Source: Cherax quadricarinatus
Lineage: Eukaryota > Arthropoda > Malacostraca > Decapoda > Parastacidae
Assembly (NCBI RefSeq): GCF_038502225.1
Contig: NC_091378.1
Span: 7,140,100-7,204,099 of the forward strand
Direction: 5' to 3'
Length of the DNA: 64,000 nt
Positions 11,247-22,024 of this stretch are shown here, piece by piece (position 1 is the first letter of the stretch; every line of letters starts with the position of its first letter). Under the pieces are notes generated by a model. The model was not told the DNA's origin and searched no databases. It saw only the letters and a program-made list of their open reading frames with translations. The translations under genes were made by a program, and so were the position numbers.

Positions 11247-11309
11247 TTGCACTTTAAGTCACTAAGACAAAAAACTAATCATTTTATGACACCTGGAGAT
11301 GATTGGGTC

Positions 11310-14300
11310 CTGGGACCACAGTCACTTCCCACAGTGGTCCTGGGACCACGGTCACTTCCCACAGTGTGGTCCTGGGACCACGGTCACTTCCCACAGTGTG
11401 GTCCTGGAACCACGGTCACTTCCCACAGTGTGGTCCTGGGACCACGGTCACTTCCCACAGTGTGGTCCTGGGACCACGGTCACTTCCCACAGTGTGGTCC
11501 TGGGACCACGGTCACTTCCCACAGTGCGGTCCTGGGACCACGGTCACTTCCCACAGTGTGGTCCTGGGACCACGGTCACTTCCCACAGTGTGGTCCTGGG
11601 ACCACGGTCACTTCCCACAGTGTGGTCCTGGGACCACGGTCACTTCCCACAGTGTGGTCCTGGGACCACGGTCACTTCCCACAGTGTGGTCCTGGGACCA
11701 CGGTCACTTCCCACAGTGTGGTCCTGGGACCACGGTCACTTCCCACAGTGTGGTCCTGGGACCACAGTCACTTCCCACAGTGTGGTCCTGGGACCACGGT
11801 CACTTCCCACAGTGTGGTCCTGGGACCACGGTCACTTCCCACAGTGTGGTCCTGGGACCACGGTCACTTCCCACAGTGTGGTCCTGGGACCACGGTCACT
11901 TCCCACAGTGTGGTCCTGGGGCCACGGTCACTTCCCACTGTGTGGTCCTGGGACCACGGTCACTTCCCACAGTGTGGTCCTGGGACCACGGTCACTTCCC
12001 ACAGTGTGGTCCTGGGACCACGGTCACTTCCCACAGTGTGGTCCTGGGACCACGGTCACTTCCCACAGTGTGGTCCTGGGACCACGGTCACTTCCCACAG
12101 TGTGGTCCTGGGGCCACGGTCACTTCCCAGTGTGGTCCTGGGACCACGGTCACTTCCCACAGTGTGGTCCTGGGACCACGGTCACTTCCCAGTGTGGTCC
12201 TGGGACCACTGTCACTTCCCACAGTGTGGTCCTGGGACCACGGCCACTTCCCATAGTGTGGTCCTGGGACCACGGTCACTTCCCACAGTGTGGTCCTGGG
12301 ACCACGATCACTTCCCACAGTGTGGTCCTGGGACCACGGTCACTTCCCACAGTGTGGTCCTGGGACCACGGTCACTTCCCACAGTGTGGTCCTGGAACCA
12401 CGGTCACTTCCCACAGTGTGGTCCTGGGACCACGGTCACTTCCCACAGTGTGGTCCTGGGACCACGGTCACTTCCCACAGTGTGGTCCTAGGACCACGGT
12501 CACTTCCCACAGTGTGGTCCTGGGACCACGGTCACTTCCCACAGTGTGGTCCTGGGACCACGGTCACTTCCCACAGTGTGGTCCTGGGACCACGGTCACT
12601 TCCCACAGTGTGGTCCTGGGACCACGGTCACTTCCCACAGTGTGGTCCTGGGACCACGGTCACTTCCCACAGTGTGGTCCTGGGACCACGGTCACTTCCC
12701 ACAGTGTGGTCCTGGGACCACGGTCACTTCCCACAGTGTGGTCCTGGGACCACTGTCACTTCCCACCTGGGACCACGGTCACTTCCCACAGTGTGGTCCT
12801 GGGACCACGGTCACTTCCCACAGTGTGGTCCTGGGACCACGGTCACTTCCCACAGTGTGGTCCTGGGACCACGGTCACTTCCCACAGTGTGGTCCTGGGA
12901 CCACGGTCACTTCCCACAGTGTGGTCCTGGGACCACGGTCACTTCCCACAGTGTGGTCCTGGGACCACGGTCACTTCCCACAGTGTGGTCCTGGGACCAC
13001 GGTCACTTCCCACAGTGTGGTCCTGGGACCACGGTCACTTCCCACAGTGTGGTCCTGGGACCACGGTCACTTCCCACAGTGTGGTCCTGGGACCACGGTC
13101 ACTTCCCACAGTGTGGTCCTGGGACCACGGTCACTTCCCACAGTGTGGTCCTGGGACCACGGTCACTTCCCACAGTGTGGTCCTGGGACCACGGTCACTT
13201 CCCACAGTGTGGTCCTGGGACCACGGTCACTTCCCACAGTGTGGTCCTGGGACCACGGTCACTTCCCACAGTGTGGTCCTGGGACCACGGTCACTTCCCA
13301 CAGTGTGGTCCTGGGACCACGGTCACTTCCCACAGTGTGGTCCTGGGACCACGGTCACTTCCCACAGTGTGGTCCTGGGACCACGGTCACTTCCCACAGT
13401 GTGGTCCTGGGACCACGGTCACTTCCCACAGTGTGGTCCTGGGACCACGGTCACTTCCCAGTGTGGTCCTGGGACCACGGTCACTTCCCACAGTGTGGTC
13501 CTGGGACCACGGTCACTTCCCACAGTGTGGTCCTGGGGCCACGGTCACTTCCCAGTGTGGTCCTGGGACCACGGTCACTTCCCACAGTGTGGTCCTGGGA
13601 CCACGGTCACTTCCCAGTGTGGTCCTGGGACCACTTTCACTTCCCACAGTGTGGTCCTGGGACCACGGCCACTTCCCATAGTGTGGTCCTGGGACCACGG
13701 TCACTTCCCACAGTGTGGTCCTGGGACCACGATCACTTCCCACAGTGTGGTCCTGGGACCACGGTCACTTCCCACAGTGTGGTCCTGGGACCACGGTCAC
13801 TTCCCACAGTGTGGTCCTGGGACCACGGTCACTTCCCACAGTGTGGTCCTGGGACCACGGTCACTTCCCAGTGTGGTCCTGGGACCACGGTCACTTCCCA
13901 CAGTGTGGTCCTGGGACCACGGTCACTTCCCACAGTGTGGTCCTGGGACCACGGTCACTTCCCACAGTGTGGTCCTGGGACCACGGTCACTTCCCACAGT
14001 GTGGTCCTGGGACCACGGTCACTTCCCACAGTGTGGTCCTGGGACCACGGTCACTTCCCACAGTGTGGTCCTGGAACCACTTTCACTTCCCACAGTGTGG
14101 TCCTGGGACCACGGTCACTTCCCACAGTGTGGTCCTGGGACCACGGTCACTTCCCACAGTGTGGTCCTGGGACCACGGTCACTTCCCACAATGTGGTCCT
14201 GGGACCACGGTCACTTCCCACAATGTGGTCCTGGGACCACGGTCACTTCCCAGTGTGGTCATGGGACCACGGTCACTTCCCACAGTGTGGTCATGGGACC

Positions 14301-14513
14301 ACAGTCACTTCCCACAGTGTGGTCATGGGACCACGGTCACTTCCCACAGTGTGGTCCTGGGACCACGGTCACTTCCCACAGTGTGGTCCTGGGACCACGG
14401 TCACTTCCCACAGTGTGGTTCTGTTACCACGGTCACTTCCCACAGTGTGGTTCTGTTACCACGGTCACTTCCCACCGTGTGGTCCTGGGACCACGGCCAC
14501 TTGTGACCGTGGT
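11310..14513. repeat. 32-bp minisatellite with palindromic core, about 100 copies
   Basis: Each unit holds a perfect inverted repeat GTGGTCC-TG-GGACCAC followed by GGTCACTTCCCACA. Occasional units lack four bases or carry point changes. Open frames up to 1,125 codons run through all three plus frames because the unit has no stop; they are array artefacts. A variant block at 12088-12318 recurs at 13513-13743, and the last unit (about 14483-14513) is inverted. A weakly diverged edge (CTGTTACCAC units) marks the right side. Confidence 0.97.
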
Positions 14514-14571
14514 CCCAGGACTGAAACGTACCTTCGTGTCTATTTTGTCTTTTGAAGGTAGACTTAAATCC

Positions 14572-14573
14572 TT

Positions 14574-14655
<82 letters not shown>
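14572..14655. repeat. (AAT)n microsatellite
   Basis: A nearly pure AAT array with one CTA interruption lies directly right of the 32-bp minisatellite. Confidence 0.95.
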
Positions 14656-14656
<1 letters not shown>

Positions 14657-15257
14657 TAAAATATGGATTGCTTTGACATGTACATTGCTATAAGTATATA
14701 TTTCTGTATAACTCACATTGCTCACTATGTTGGATCAGTCACTGAAAGAATCCAAGATCAAGTGACATTCTCCATTCTGGGGGATCAGTCACTGGATGAA
14801 TCTAAAATCAACTGGGACTCTCCACACTCTTTGGATTTCTCCAAGACTAATTACCGAACGGAATAAACCATTTTGTGTCCACGTCATAGAACTGGGGAAA
14901 CCATGCCGTCCAAGGAGGTGGTGCATACTAGTATGTTAAAACTTAGTATCAGTTTTGAGGTCTTTTACCTCCTGTTTCTCGAAATCTTATTTCACGTATA
15001 TGTTAATGTATGTATGACTGCATGTATGTATGAATGAATGTATGTATGAATGTGTGTATGTATGAAGGTATATAAGTTGAGGTAGTAAACGGTAATTAGC
15101 TTGTTGAATGTGTTAGAGGGAGAGGGAGAGAGAGAGGGAGAGAGAGAGAGAGAGAGAGAGAGAATTGGCTTCTTATACTTCATAAGGGTCTTCAACGCTC
15201 TTAATGAGAGATCTGATACTAAGAAGAATGTTTCTTGAGGACCTCGTTGTCGTGGTA
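14656..15257. other. Intergenic with tetranucleotide and GA simple repeats
   Basis: An ATGT/GAATG-type tract lies at 14995-15072 and a GA tract at 15115-15162. A duplicated GGATCAGTCACTG segment occurs near 14730 and 14780. No gene is seen. Confidence 0.7.
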
Positions 15258-16015
15258 ATGTGATGGTGGTGGTGACGCTGGTTGTTGTGGTGGTGCTGAT
15301 GGTGGTGGTAATGGTAGTTTCTGAAGGTGTGGTGGTTGTGGATGAGGTAGTGGTGGTTGTGGTAGTGGTGGTTTTGGATGTGATGGCGGTGGTGGTGATG
15401 GTGGTGCTGTGGGTGGTACTAGTGATGGAGATGATGGCAGTATTGTTGGTGGTGCTGCTACTGTTGGTGGTGCTGCTATTGTTGGTGGTGCTGCTATTGT
15501 TGGTGCTGCTACTGTTGGTGGTGCTACTACTGTTGGTGGTGCTGCTACTATTGGTGGTGCTGCTACTGTTGGTGGTGCTGCTACTGTTGGTGGTGCTGCT
15601 ACTGTTGGTGGTGCTGCTGCTGTTGGTGGTGCTGCTGCTGTTGGTGGTGGTGGTGCTGCTGTTGGTGGTGGTGCTGCTACTGTTGGTGGTGCTGCTATTG
15701 TTGGTGGTGCTGCTACTGTTGGTGGTGCTACTGTTGGTGGTGCTACTATTGTTGGTGCTGTTGGTGCTGCTATTGTTGGTGGTGCTGCTACTGTTGGTGG
15801 TGGTGCTGCTACTGTTGGTGGTGCTGCTACTGTTGGTGGTGCTGCTGCTGTTGGTGGTGCTGCTGCTGTTGGTGGTGGTGCTGCTACTGTTGGTGCTGCT
15901 GCTATTGTTGGTGGTGCTGCTACTGTTGGTGGTGCTGCTACTGTTGGTGGTGCTGCTACTGTTGGTGGTGCTGCTACTGTTGGTGGTGCTGCTACTGTTG
16001 GTGGTGCTGCTACTG
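15258..16015. repeat. GGT/GCT trinucleotide block with 18-bp unit
   Basis: 15258-15430 is GGT-rich. From about 15440 the 18-bp unit GTTGGTGGTGCTGCTACT dominates. It yields false plus-strand frames of Ala-Ala-Thr-Val-Gly-Gly and poly Leu/Val. No signal peptide or domain supports a gene. Confidence 0.93.
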
Positions 16016-16954
16016 GAAGCGGAAAGCCAGAAGCCAGTTTCCGGGAGCTAGCTAATTTACTCAGTCCTCAATCTCTAATGATGGCCAATTCCTGTTTCTC
16101 ATTGCTCTTCTCTCCCTCTCCCCCTCTCTCTCTCTGTCTCTCTCCCTCCCTCCTTCTCACAAAATTTTTCTTATCCGGATTTTAAGAAGGTAACTGAGCA
16201 AAATTAAAAAGTTTGTTATAAAATCTCTCTCTCTCTCTCTCTCTCTGATATGCCATGAAAGTAACATATAGACACTTAGACATTTTTCTGACAGGTTTAT
16301 CCGTGTTTGAAAATTTATTTAGCGTAATATGAAGATTAACACATTACAGACATTTATATATATTGCTATTATTATTATTATTATTATTATTAATGTATTT
16401 ATAGGTTTCTGATCCTGTGCACACAATGTAGATTTTACCATTCATAAAACGTACATTAGTATTCGTTGCAGGGATGCCAATAGTAATTATTATATTACAA
16501 TAGAAATGAGTTTATACTACACAGTTAGGAAGGTGTGTATATGGCAAAGTTCCAGTTTCACTGGTGATTTTAGCCATGAAGATGTATACCCTGGACTTTT
16601 CTATGCTCCTCCAGATTGGCTGGAGCCAAGAAGGGGGTATGACCTCCTCACCTGTGCATCCTTAGCTGTTGTTTAAGATTCTTTATACTATTGGTGTTTT
16701 TTGTTTGTGTGAACGTTTTAGGCGAGTTTCGTTCAACCACACCAGCATTCTGAGATGTTTCTACAAGCTTACCTAGCAACAGGTCTTTCCGCCTTATTAT
16801 GAGTTAAAGATGGTCCCACACAGTATACATAAGCATCATTACGTATTTATTCTTGTACCACTGCAATAATTTTCACACTCTGAATCACAATGACAAACCT
16901 GTATGCGAGTCGTAATAAGTGTGTTCCTACAATAATGTTTTACCGCCAAGAGGA
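16016..16954. other. Intergenic, with (TC)n at 16223-16246 and (ATT)n at 16367-16392
   Basis: Apart from two short microsatellites and a TC-rich patch at 16110-16160, nothing recognisable is seen. No open frame has any domain. Confidence 0.65.
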
Positions 16955-17094
16955 TAAGAATCAGACACATGAGCAACATCTGGGGATCTTTAGCTGTAGA
17001 GGTATCGCCATCCAGTGGCTTTGTCAATACAAGGACATAATGTGAAGAATGTAAAACTATATATACAAAAGATGATGTAATCAGTCCCTCAGCT
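16955..17094 (-). repeat. Family A repeat, inverted outer arm
   Basis: On the minus strand it reads AAAGCCACTGGATGGCGA, AGATCCCCAGATGTTGC then a CATGTGTC segment. It pairs with the plus-strand copy at 17770-17840, so the two flank the central palindrome as an outer inverted repeat. The inner edge, CAGTCCCTCAGCTGG, is also shared with 17400-17415. Confidence 0.6.
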
Positions 17095-17366
17095 GGAAAC
17101 ATAAACACATATGCAGTTTAATGTGATCCTTTATTGACAACGTTTCGCCCACACAGTGGGCTTTTTCAAGTCACAAACAGATCTACCTGGGGTGGAAGGT
17201 ACAGAAGTATTTATAGTCGGGTTCAGAATGTCGAGGTTACCCGACTATAAATACTCCCGTACCTTCCACCCCAGGTAGATCTGTTTGTGACTTGAAAAAG
17301 CCCACTGTGTGGGCGAAACGTTGTCAATAAAGGATCACATTAAACTGCATATGTGTTTATGTTTCC
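17095..17366. repeat. Near-perfect palindrome: two family A copies head to head
   Basis: Arms at 17095-17221 and 17240-17366 (127 bp each) are reverse complements with about two mismatches, around an 18-base spacer. Each arm contains the hairpin GCCCAC-TGT-GTGGGC followed by GAAACG and AATAAAGGA. Near identity of the arms points to a recent origin or to gene conversion. Confidence 0.9.
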
Positions 17367-17412
17367 ATTGTGTCTGTATTTTATACCATTTATTTTCTTC
17401 AGTCCCTCAGCT

Positions 17413-17455
17413 GGTGAAGACCACCGTAGTCTTGAAGACTATGGTGCTCTTCACC
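17413..17455. repeat. Short hairpin with 21-bp arms
   Basis: GGTGAAGACCACCGTAGTCT and the facing AGACTATGGTGCTCTTCACC pair with about two mismatches around a one-base loop. It sits between two copies of the family A GAGGGACTGA segment. Confidence 0.8.
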
Positions 17456-17495
17456 AACTCCAAGGAGGAGGGACTGATTACCTCGTCTTTTGTAT

Positions 17496-17760
17496 ACATA
17501 AGAACATAAGAATGGAGGAACACAGCAGAAGACCTACTGGCCCGTACAAGGCAAGTCTTTATCAAAACCACCACTATCCAAAGTTACCCAAGAATTTACT
17601 TCCGTACCACAACACCAATCAAAGCCAGCCCCACCCAAGGTCCTAGCCTCTATCACCCTACATGGAAGATTGTTCCACGCATCCACAACTCTGTTCGAAA
17701 ACCAGTACTTACCTATGTCCTTTCTAAATCTATAGAAAGTTGTACATTCTTCAAATTATG
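17496..17760 (-). pseudogene. CR1-like ORF2 C-terminus and tail fragment
   Basis: On the minus strand this reads FRKDIGKYWFSNRVVDAWNN and CRVIEARTLG, closely matching the ORF2 C-terminus at 10250-10370. It ends with the CR1 tail CTTATGTTCTTATGT at 17496. Upstream domains are absent, the usual 5' truncation of LINEs. Confidence 0.75.
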
Positions 17761-17769
17761 CCCTTGTAC

Positions 17770-17860
17770 TGTACTGATAAAGCCACTGGATGGCAAAACG
17801 TCTACAGATAAAGATACCCAGATGTTGCACATGTGTATTATTCTTCATTTTGTCGATATT
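17770..17860 (+). repeat. Family A repeat, outer right arm
   Basis: ACTGATAAAGCCACTGGATG, then GCAAAACGTC, AAAGATACCCAG and TTGCACATGTG. It is inverted relative to 16955-17030. The core GAAAC has decayed to AAAAC. Confidence 0.6.
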
Positions 17861-18133
17861 GTATACTATTCACGTACAACCACCACCAAGGGAGAAACTG
17901 AGTGCGTAATAAATTCTCAAAATATGTTTATTAAGGAGAAACATTATACACTTTACTTAATGGTTTATTACACTAGGGGATATATCTAAATACATTAAGA
18001 ATTAAACAGTGTTTATTCGTGAACAAAACTCCGTGTTCTCCCTCACTTCTCAAATACACAAACTGTGGACTTCCAGTTTACAATGAACGAATATTTTGTA
18101 AAGTATGTACACTGTTGGGAACATATATGGTAT

Positions 18134-18222
18134 ATACAAACATTATCTCTGAGTCCACAGCAGAATTCGAACCTGCAAACTCGGCATCAGGGTACAGAGC
18201 ACTTTATCCAAACAGCTACATA
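18134..18222 (-). repeat. tRNA-derived SINE head, inverted partner
   Basis: The minus strand gives an A-box-like TAGCTGTTTGGATAAAGTGC and a B box in GCAGGTTCGAATTCTGC, a T-arm-like stem. It faces the plus copy at 18225. The anticodon arm does not pair well, so this is a SINE head rather than a functional tRNA. Confidence 0.6.
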
Positions 18223-18224
18223 GT

Positions 18225-18345
18225 CTGGCGCTGTGGATAAAGTACTGTGCACTCTGATGCCGAGTTTACAGGTTCGAATCCTGCTGTGGATCGAGAGATA
18301 ATGTTTGTAAATCATTTCGCCCGTTTGCGAAATGTTGAGTTCCCA
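18225..18345 (+). repeat. tRNA-derived SINE with hairpin tail
   Basis: GGCGCTGTGGATAAAGTAC is A-box-like and CAGGTTCGAATCCTG is the B box/T-arm. The tail contains the hairpin CATTTCGC-CCGTTT-GCGAAATG near 18314-18335. A tail copy recurs at 37425-37505, which shows dispersal. Confidence 0.6.
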
Positions 18346-19100
18346 TAATCCAGAGAGGCAAAACACCATAAACAGCCTATGTAACATAGATCCAATACTG
18401 TGGCACAGAACTCAACACCTTGACCAACAAAAGCAAACAGAACAGCAGTAGTGACCTTCAAACGCCCTAAAGTGGACATACATAGCTAAGTCCCAATTAC
18501 AATGCTAGACAGTGTAATTCCCATATATCCTGACTGTGACAGTGTACAGATAGCCAACAACGTACAATATACAGAGTTAGATTCTGGACAGAAAGGTATC
18601 ATAACAGGAATATCCTGCAATCACCACCAAGACAAACATACATGCTAAATATAAAAGCCTTGTGATATAAAGCCCACAAGAATACCAGTACACTCTCTGA
18701 CTCATCACCGGAGATGTGTAAGAAAATACAGAACCATGTAGGAACATTTAGAAGTAGAGTGAAGTGAAGAATCAGGGAGGCAGCAGCCACACTTCAACAC
18801 TCGATCAGTGACGAGACTCGACAGTCGCAGCGAGGTAGACATCCCTCCTTTCAAGACAATTTGTAGTCTTTTCTGAGAAATTGACATGAGTGAACGATTA
18901 TCACAGAACCATCATTCACTCATACATCAAAGTATATATACAAATAACCCGCACATAGGTGAAAGAAACTTATAACGACGTTTATGTCTTCCACTATCTC
19001 CACTTTTTATTTTTCTATCTCTCTTTCTGATGTCCCTGCCCTAATTTTGAATAAATACTGGCTCCCTTGCCTTCGTGTGTTAGTGTGTAACTAGTTAATG
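18346..19100. other. Intergenic, no recognisable gene
   Basis: Mostly single-copy-looking sequence. A diverged family B piece (ACCCGCACATAGG, ACGACGTTT) lies at about 18945-18985 in minus orientation. Confidence 0.6.
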
Positions 19101-19284
19101 GTGTTCAGTTTTGTATGATTATCTAACTCTGATGAATAAAATGGCATAGTACCGTGACTGGAACAATACACAAATGGTCCAAGTCGGACGTTTCGGTCCG
19201 ACTTGGACCATTTGTGTATTGTTCCAGTCACGGTACTGTGCCATTTTATTCATCAGAGTTAAATAGTCATATAAAACTGAACAC
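19101..19284. repeat. Palindrome of two family B copies
   Basis: Arms 19101-19189 and 19196-19284 (89 bp each) are reverse complements with a few mismatches around a six-base loop GTTTCG. The centre holds GGTCCAAGTCGGAC and its mirror; the arms include TTCCAGTCACGGTA and CATTTTATTCATCAGAG. Confidence 0.9.
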
Positions 19285-19446
19285 CGACACAGAACACAGG
19301 TGACAAAGCCAACACTTCTCACTCGCCTCAACCATTTATGAAAATCGTAAGAATGTCCAGAACGCAACTACATCTTACGATCCTGTCAAGTTGTCACACA
19401 CCTCCCTCACCAAAATAAACTACATAACGTAAACAATGTAGATCTT

Positions 19447-19448
<2 letters not shown>

Positions 19449-19512
<64 letters not shown>

Positions 19513-19580
19513 ACACAAACAAACACTAGCACACACACACAAACACTAGCACACACACACAAAAGCACACACACACACAA
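19449..19580. repeat. (CA)n microsatellite, interrupted
   Basis: CA runs broken by TCACAC, AAACAAAC and ACACTAGC motifs. Confidence 0.95.
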
Positions 19581-19584
19581 ATAT

Positions 19585-20106
19585 TACTATTGTAATTCCT
19601 GCATAGACTGACAACAGCACAAATTTTTTGATACCAAGTAAATGCTTCGTGTGCACGAGATAAACCTCACGGATAATAAAAACACAAAATAACAATAGCT
19701 TTACATTTAACTTTAAAAAAACCTTATTATATTCACTATCTCCATACATCACGTTATCAATTTTAACACTGATATGTCAATTTGTAGGTCACTTTCCAGG
19801 CATAACAGTCATTATAATCTGTAATTTATTAGTTGTGAATACCTTTATCTAATATATTAAAGAAGAGGACTCTACTATGTATTCCTAGAGGCTCTGTTAA
19901 ACTATAACTGGACTATGTAGTTCTTATGTCCCTTAGACCAGAAATAGTCATCAGTTACGTTGTTGATACATGATATTTCACCTTCGTGGGTAACCTTTAC
20001 GTGTAATTTATCGATAAACAAGAAGGATCAGACTCACGTTTCATGGTAAAGTTAGCTGTGAGAGGACTGTACGTAAAGGCGTCAATGACAGATAAATATT
20101 ACGTAA

Positions 20107-20107
<1 letters not shown>
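19585..20107. other. Intergenic, nothing recognised
   Basis: AT-rich sequence without a convincing open frame or a repeat match elsewhere in the window. Confidence 0.55.

Positions 20108-20157
<50 letters not shown>
20108..20157. repeat. (TC)n microsatellite
   Basis: Pure TC run of about 25 units. Confidence 0.95.
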
Positions 20158-20160
<3 letters not shown>

Positions 20161-20299
20161 AGGTCGTGGTTCTGCCACACTTCTGACTACCCTGCGCTAC
20201 TAGTTTAAAGGTGCGGTCGGACGAGGGGAAAAAATGGAATAGCCTTACTTAAGTGGGAGTGCCAGTATGATGGCGCAGGATAAGAGGCGGTTCCGCAGC

Positions 20300-21257
20300 C
20301 ACAGCCACACACACGGCTACCACAGACAACACGCCACCACGAACACAGCCACCACAGACAAAACAGTTACCACAGACAACAAAGCCACCACAGACAACAG
20401 AGCCACCACAAACAAAGCCACCACAGACAACAAAGCCTCCACAGACAACAAAGCCACTACAGACAACAAAGCCTCCACAGACAACAAAGCCACTACAGAC
20501 AACAAAGCCTCCACAGACAAAGTCACCCCAGACAACACAGTCACCACAGACAACAAAACCACCACAGACAACAAAGCCACCACAGACAACAAAGACTCCA
20601 CAGACAAAGCCACCACAGACAACACAGTCACCACAGACAACAGCCATCACAGACAACACAGTCACCACAGACAACAGCCACCAGAGACAACAAAGCCACC
20701 ACAGACAACACAGTCACCACAGACAACACAGTCACTACATACAACAGCCACCACAGACAACACAGTCACCACAGACAGCCACCACAGACAACACAGTCAC
20801 CACAGACAACAAAACCACCACAGACAACAAAGCCACCACAGACAACACAGTCACCACAGACAACAAAACCACCACAGACAACAAAACCACCACAGACAAC
20901 AAAGCCACCACAGACAACACAGTCACCACAGACAACACATTCACTACATACAACAGCCACCACAGACAACACAGTCACCACAGACAACAAAACCACCACA
21001 GACAACAAAGCCACCACAGACAACACAGTCACCACAGACAACAAAGCCACCACAGACAACACAGTCACCACAGACAACAAAACCACCACAGACAACAAAG
21101 CCACCACAGACAACACAGTCACCACAGACAACAAAGCCACCACAGACAACACAGTCACCACAGACAACAAAACCACCACAGACAACAAAGCCACCACAGA
21201 CAACACAGTCACCACAGACAACAAAGCCACCACAGACAACACAGTCACCACAGAACT
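20300..21257. repeat. 18-bp minisatellite with 90-bp higher-order unit
   Basis: The basic unit is ACCACAGACAACAAAGCC, alternating with versions ending AAAACC or ACAGTC. From about 20970 to 21240 a five-unit (90-bp) pattern repeats, its AAAACC unit falling at about 20970, 21061 and 21151. Open frames on both strands (Pro-Gln-Thr-Thr on plus) are array products. Confidence 0.95.
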
Positions 21258-21354
21258 GTAATTACTGCCAAATTACTCATCAATGAAGCAAGACTTCAAC
21301 ACAAGTCATCAATGGACAATAGTGAGACATTACCAACACTACTACTGCTTGAAG

Positions 21355-21600
21355 CTGCTGCTGCTGCTGCTGCTGCTGCCGTTACTGCTGCCGCCGTTAC
21401 TGCTGCCGCCGTTACTGCTGCTGCCGTTACTGCTGCTGCTGTTATTGCTGCTGCTGTTGCAGCTGCTGTTACAGCTGATGTTAATGCTGTTACTGCAGCT
21501 GCTGTTAATGCTTCTATTGCAGCTGCTACAGTTACTGTTACTGCAGGTGCCGTTACTGATGCTGCTGTTCCAGCTGCTGCTGCCCTAACAGCTGATCCTT
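21355..21600. repeat. CTG-rich imperfect trinucleotide array
   Basis: CTG runs alternate with CCGTTACTG and GTTAATGCTG motifs. It gives false poly-Leu and poly-Ala frames. Confidence 0.9.
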
Positions 21601-22024
21601 AGTAATATCCAGGGCCTCACCAGCACAATGGGGCAATACAGAAACACCAGCAGCAGAAGCAGCAACAACAGTAGCACCAGCACCACCACCACAATCTTTA
21701 ACAACTACAACCATCATCAACAACCACCCTCATCTCTAACCAACCCCCCTCCCCCCAAAGCCTTTAAACCTCATTCGTATAAAATTTCAGAGTCGTATTT
21801 CGTGTTAATAATCCTCAGAATTAAGTGAAAAAAGATATTAATTAAGTTTTCTGCTAATTACCTACAAGTTCACAGGAAAAACCGGATTAAATTAATAACT
21901 CGTTTAACCCCATTTCTTTGAACGATTAAGAGAGTGTTAATACCCTGACTTCTGGTTATCCTATTTGAGTGTAGTTCTGTGATTCCATATTTATTTGTAT
22001 TTGTGATAAGTTATGTTAGGTTAA
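21601..22024. other. Intergenic, with AGC/ACC simple sequence at 21640-21690
   Basis: No gene seen. The last 20 bases contain a duplicated TTATGTTAGG next to the following array. Confidence 0.6.

Noticed and set aside
11299..14676. Open frames of up to 1,125 codons in the 32-bp array
   Set aside because: All three plus frames are open because the unit has no stop. The products are pure repeats without a domain, and frames persist regardless of phase.
18225..18300. Functional tRNA gene
   Set aside because: A and B boxes are present, but the anticodon arm does not pair, the partner copy is inverted and a tail recurs elsewhere, so a SINE fits better.
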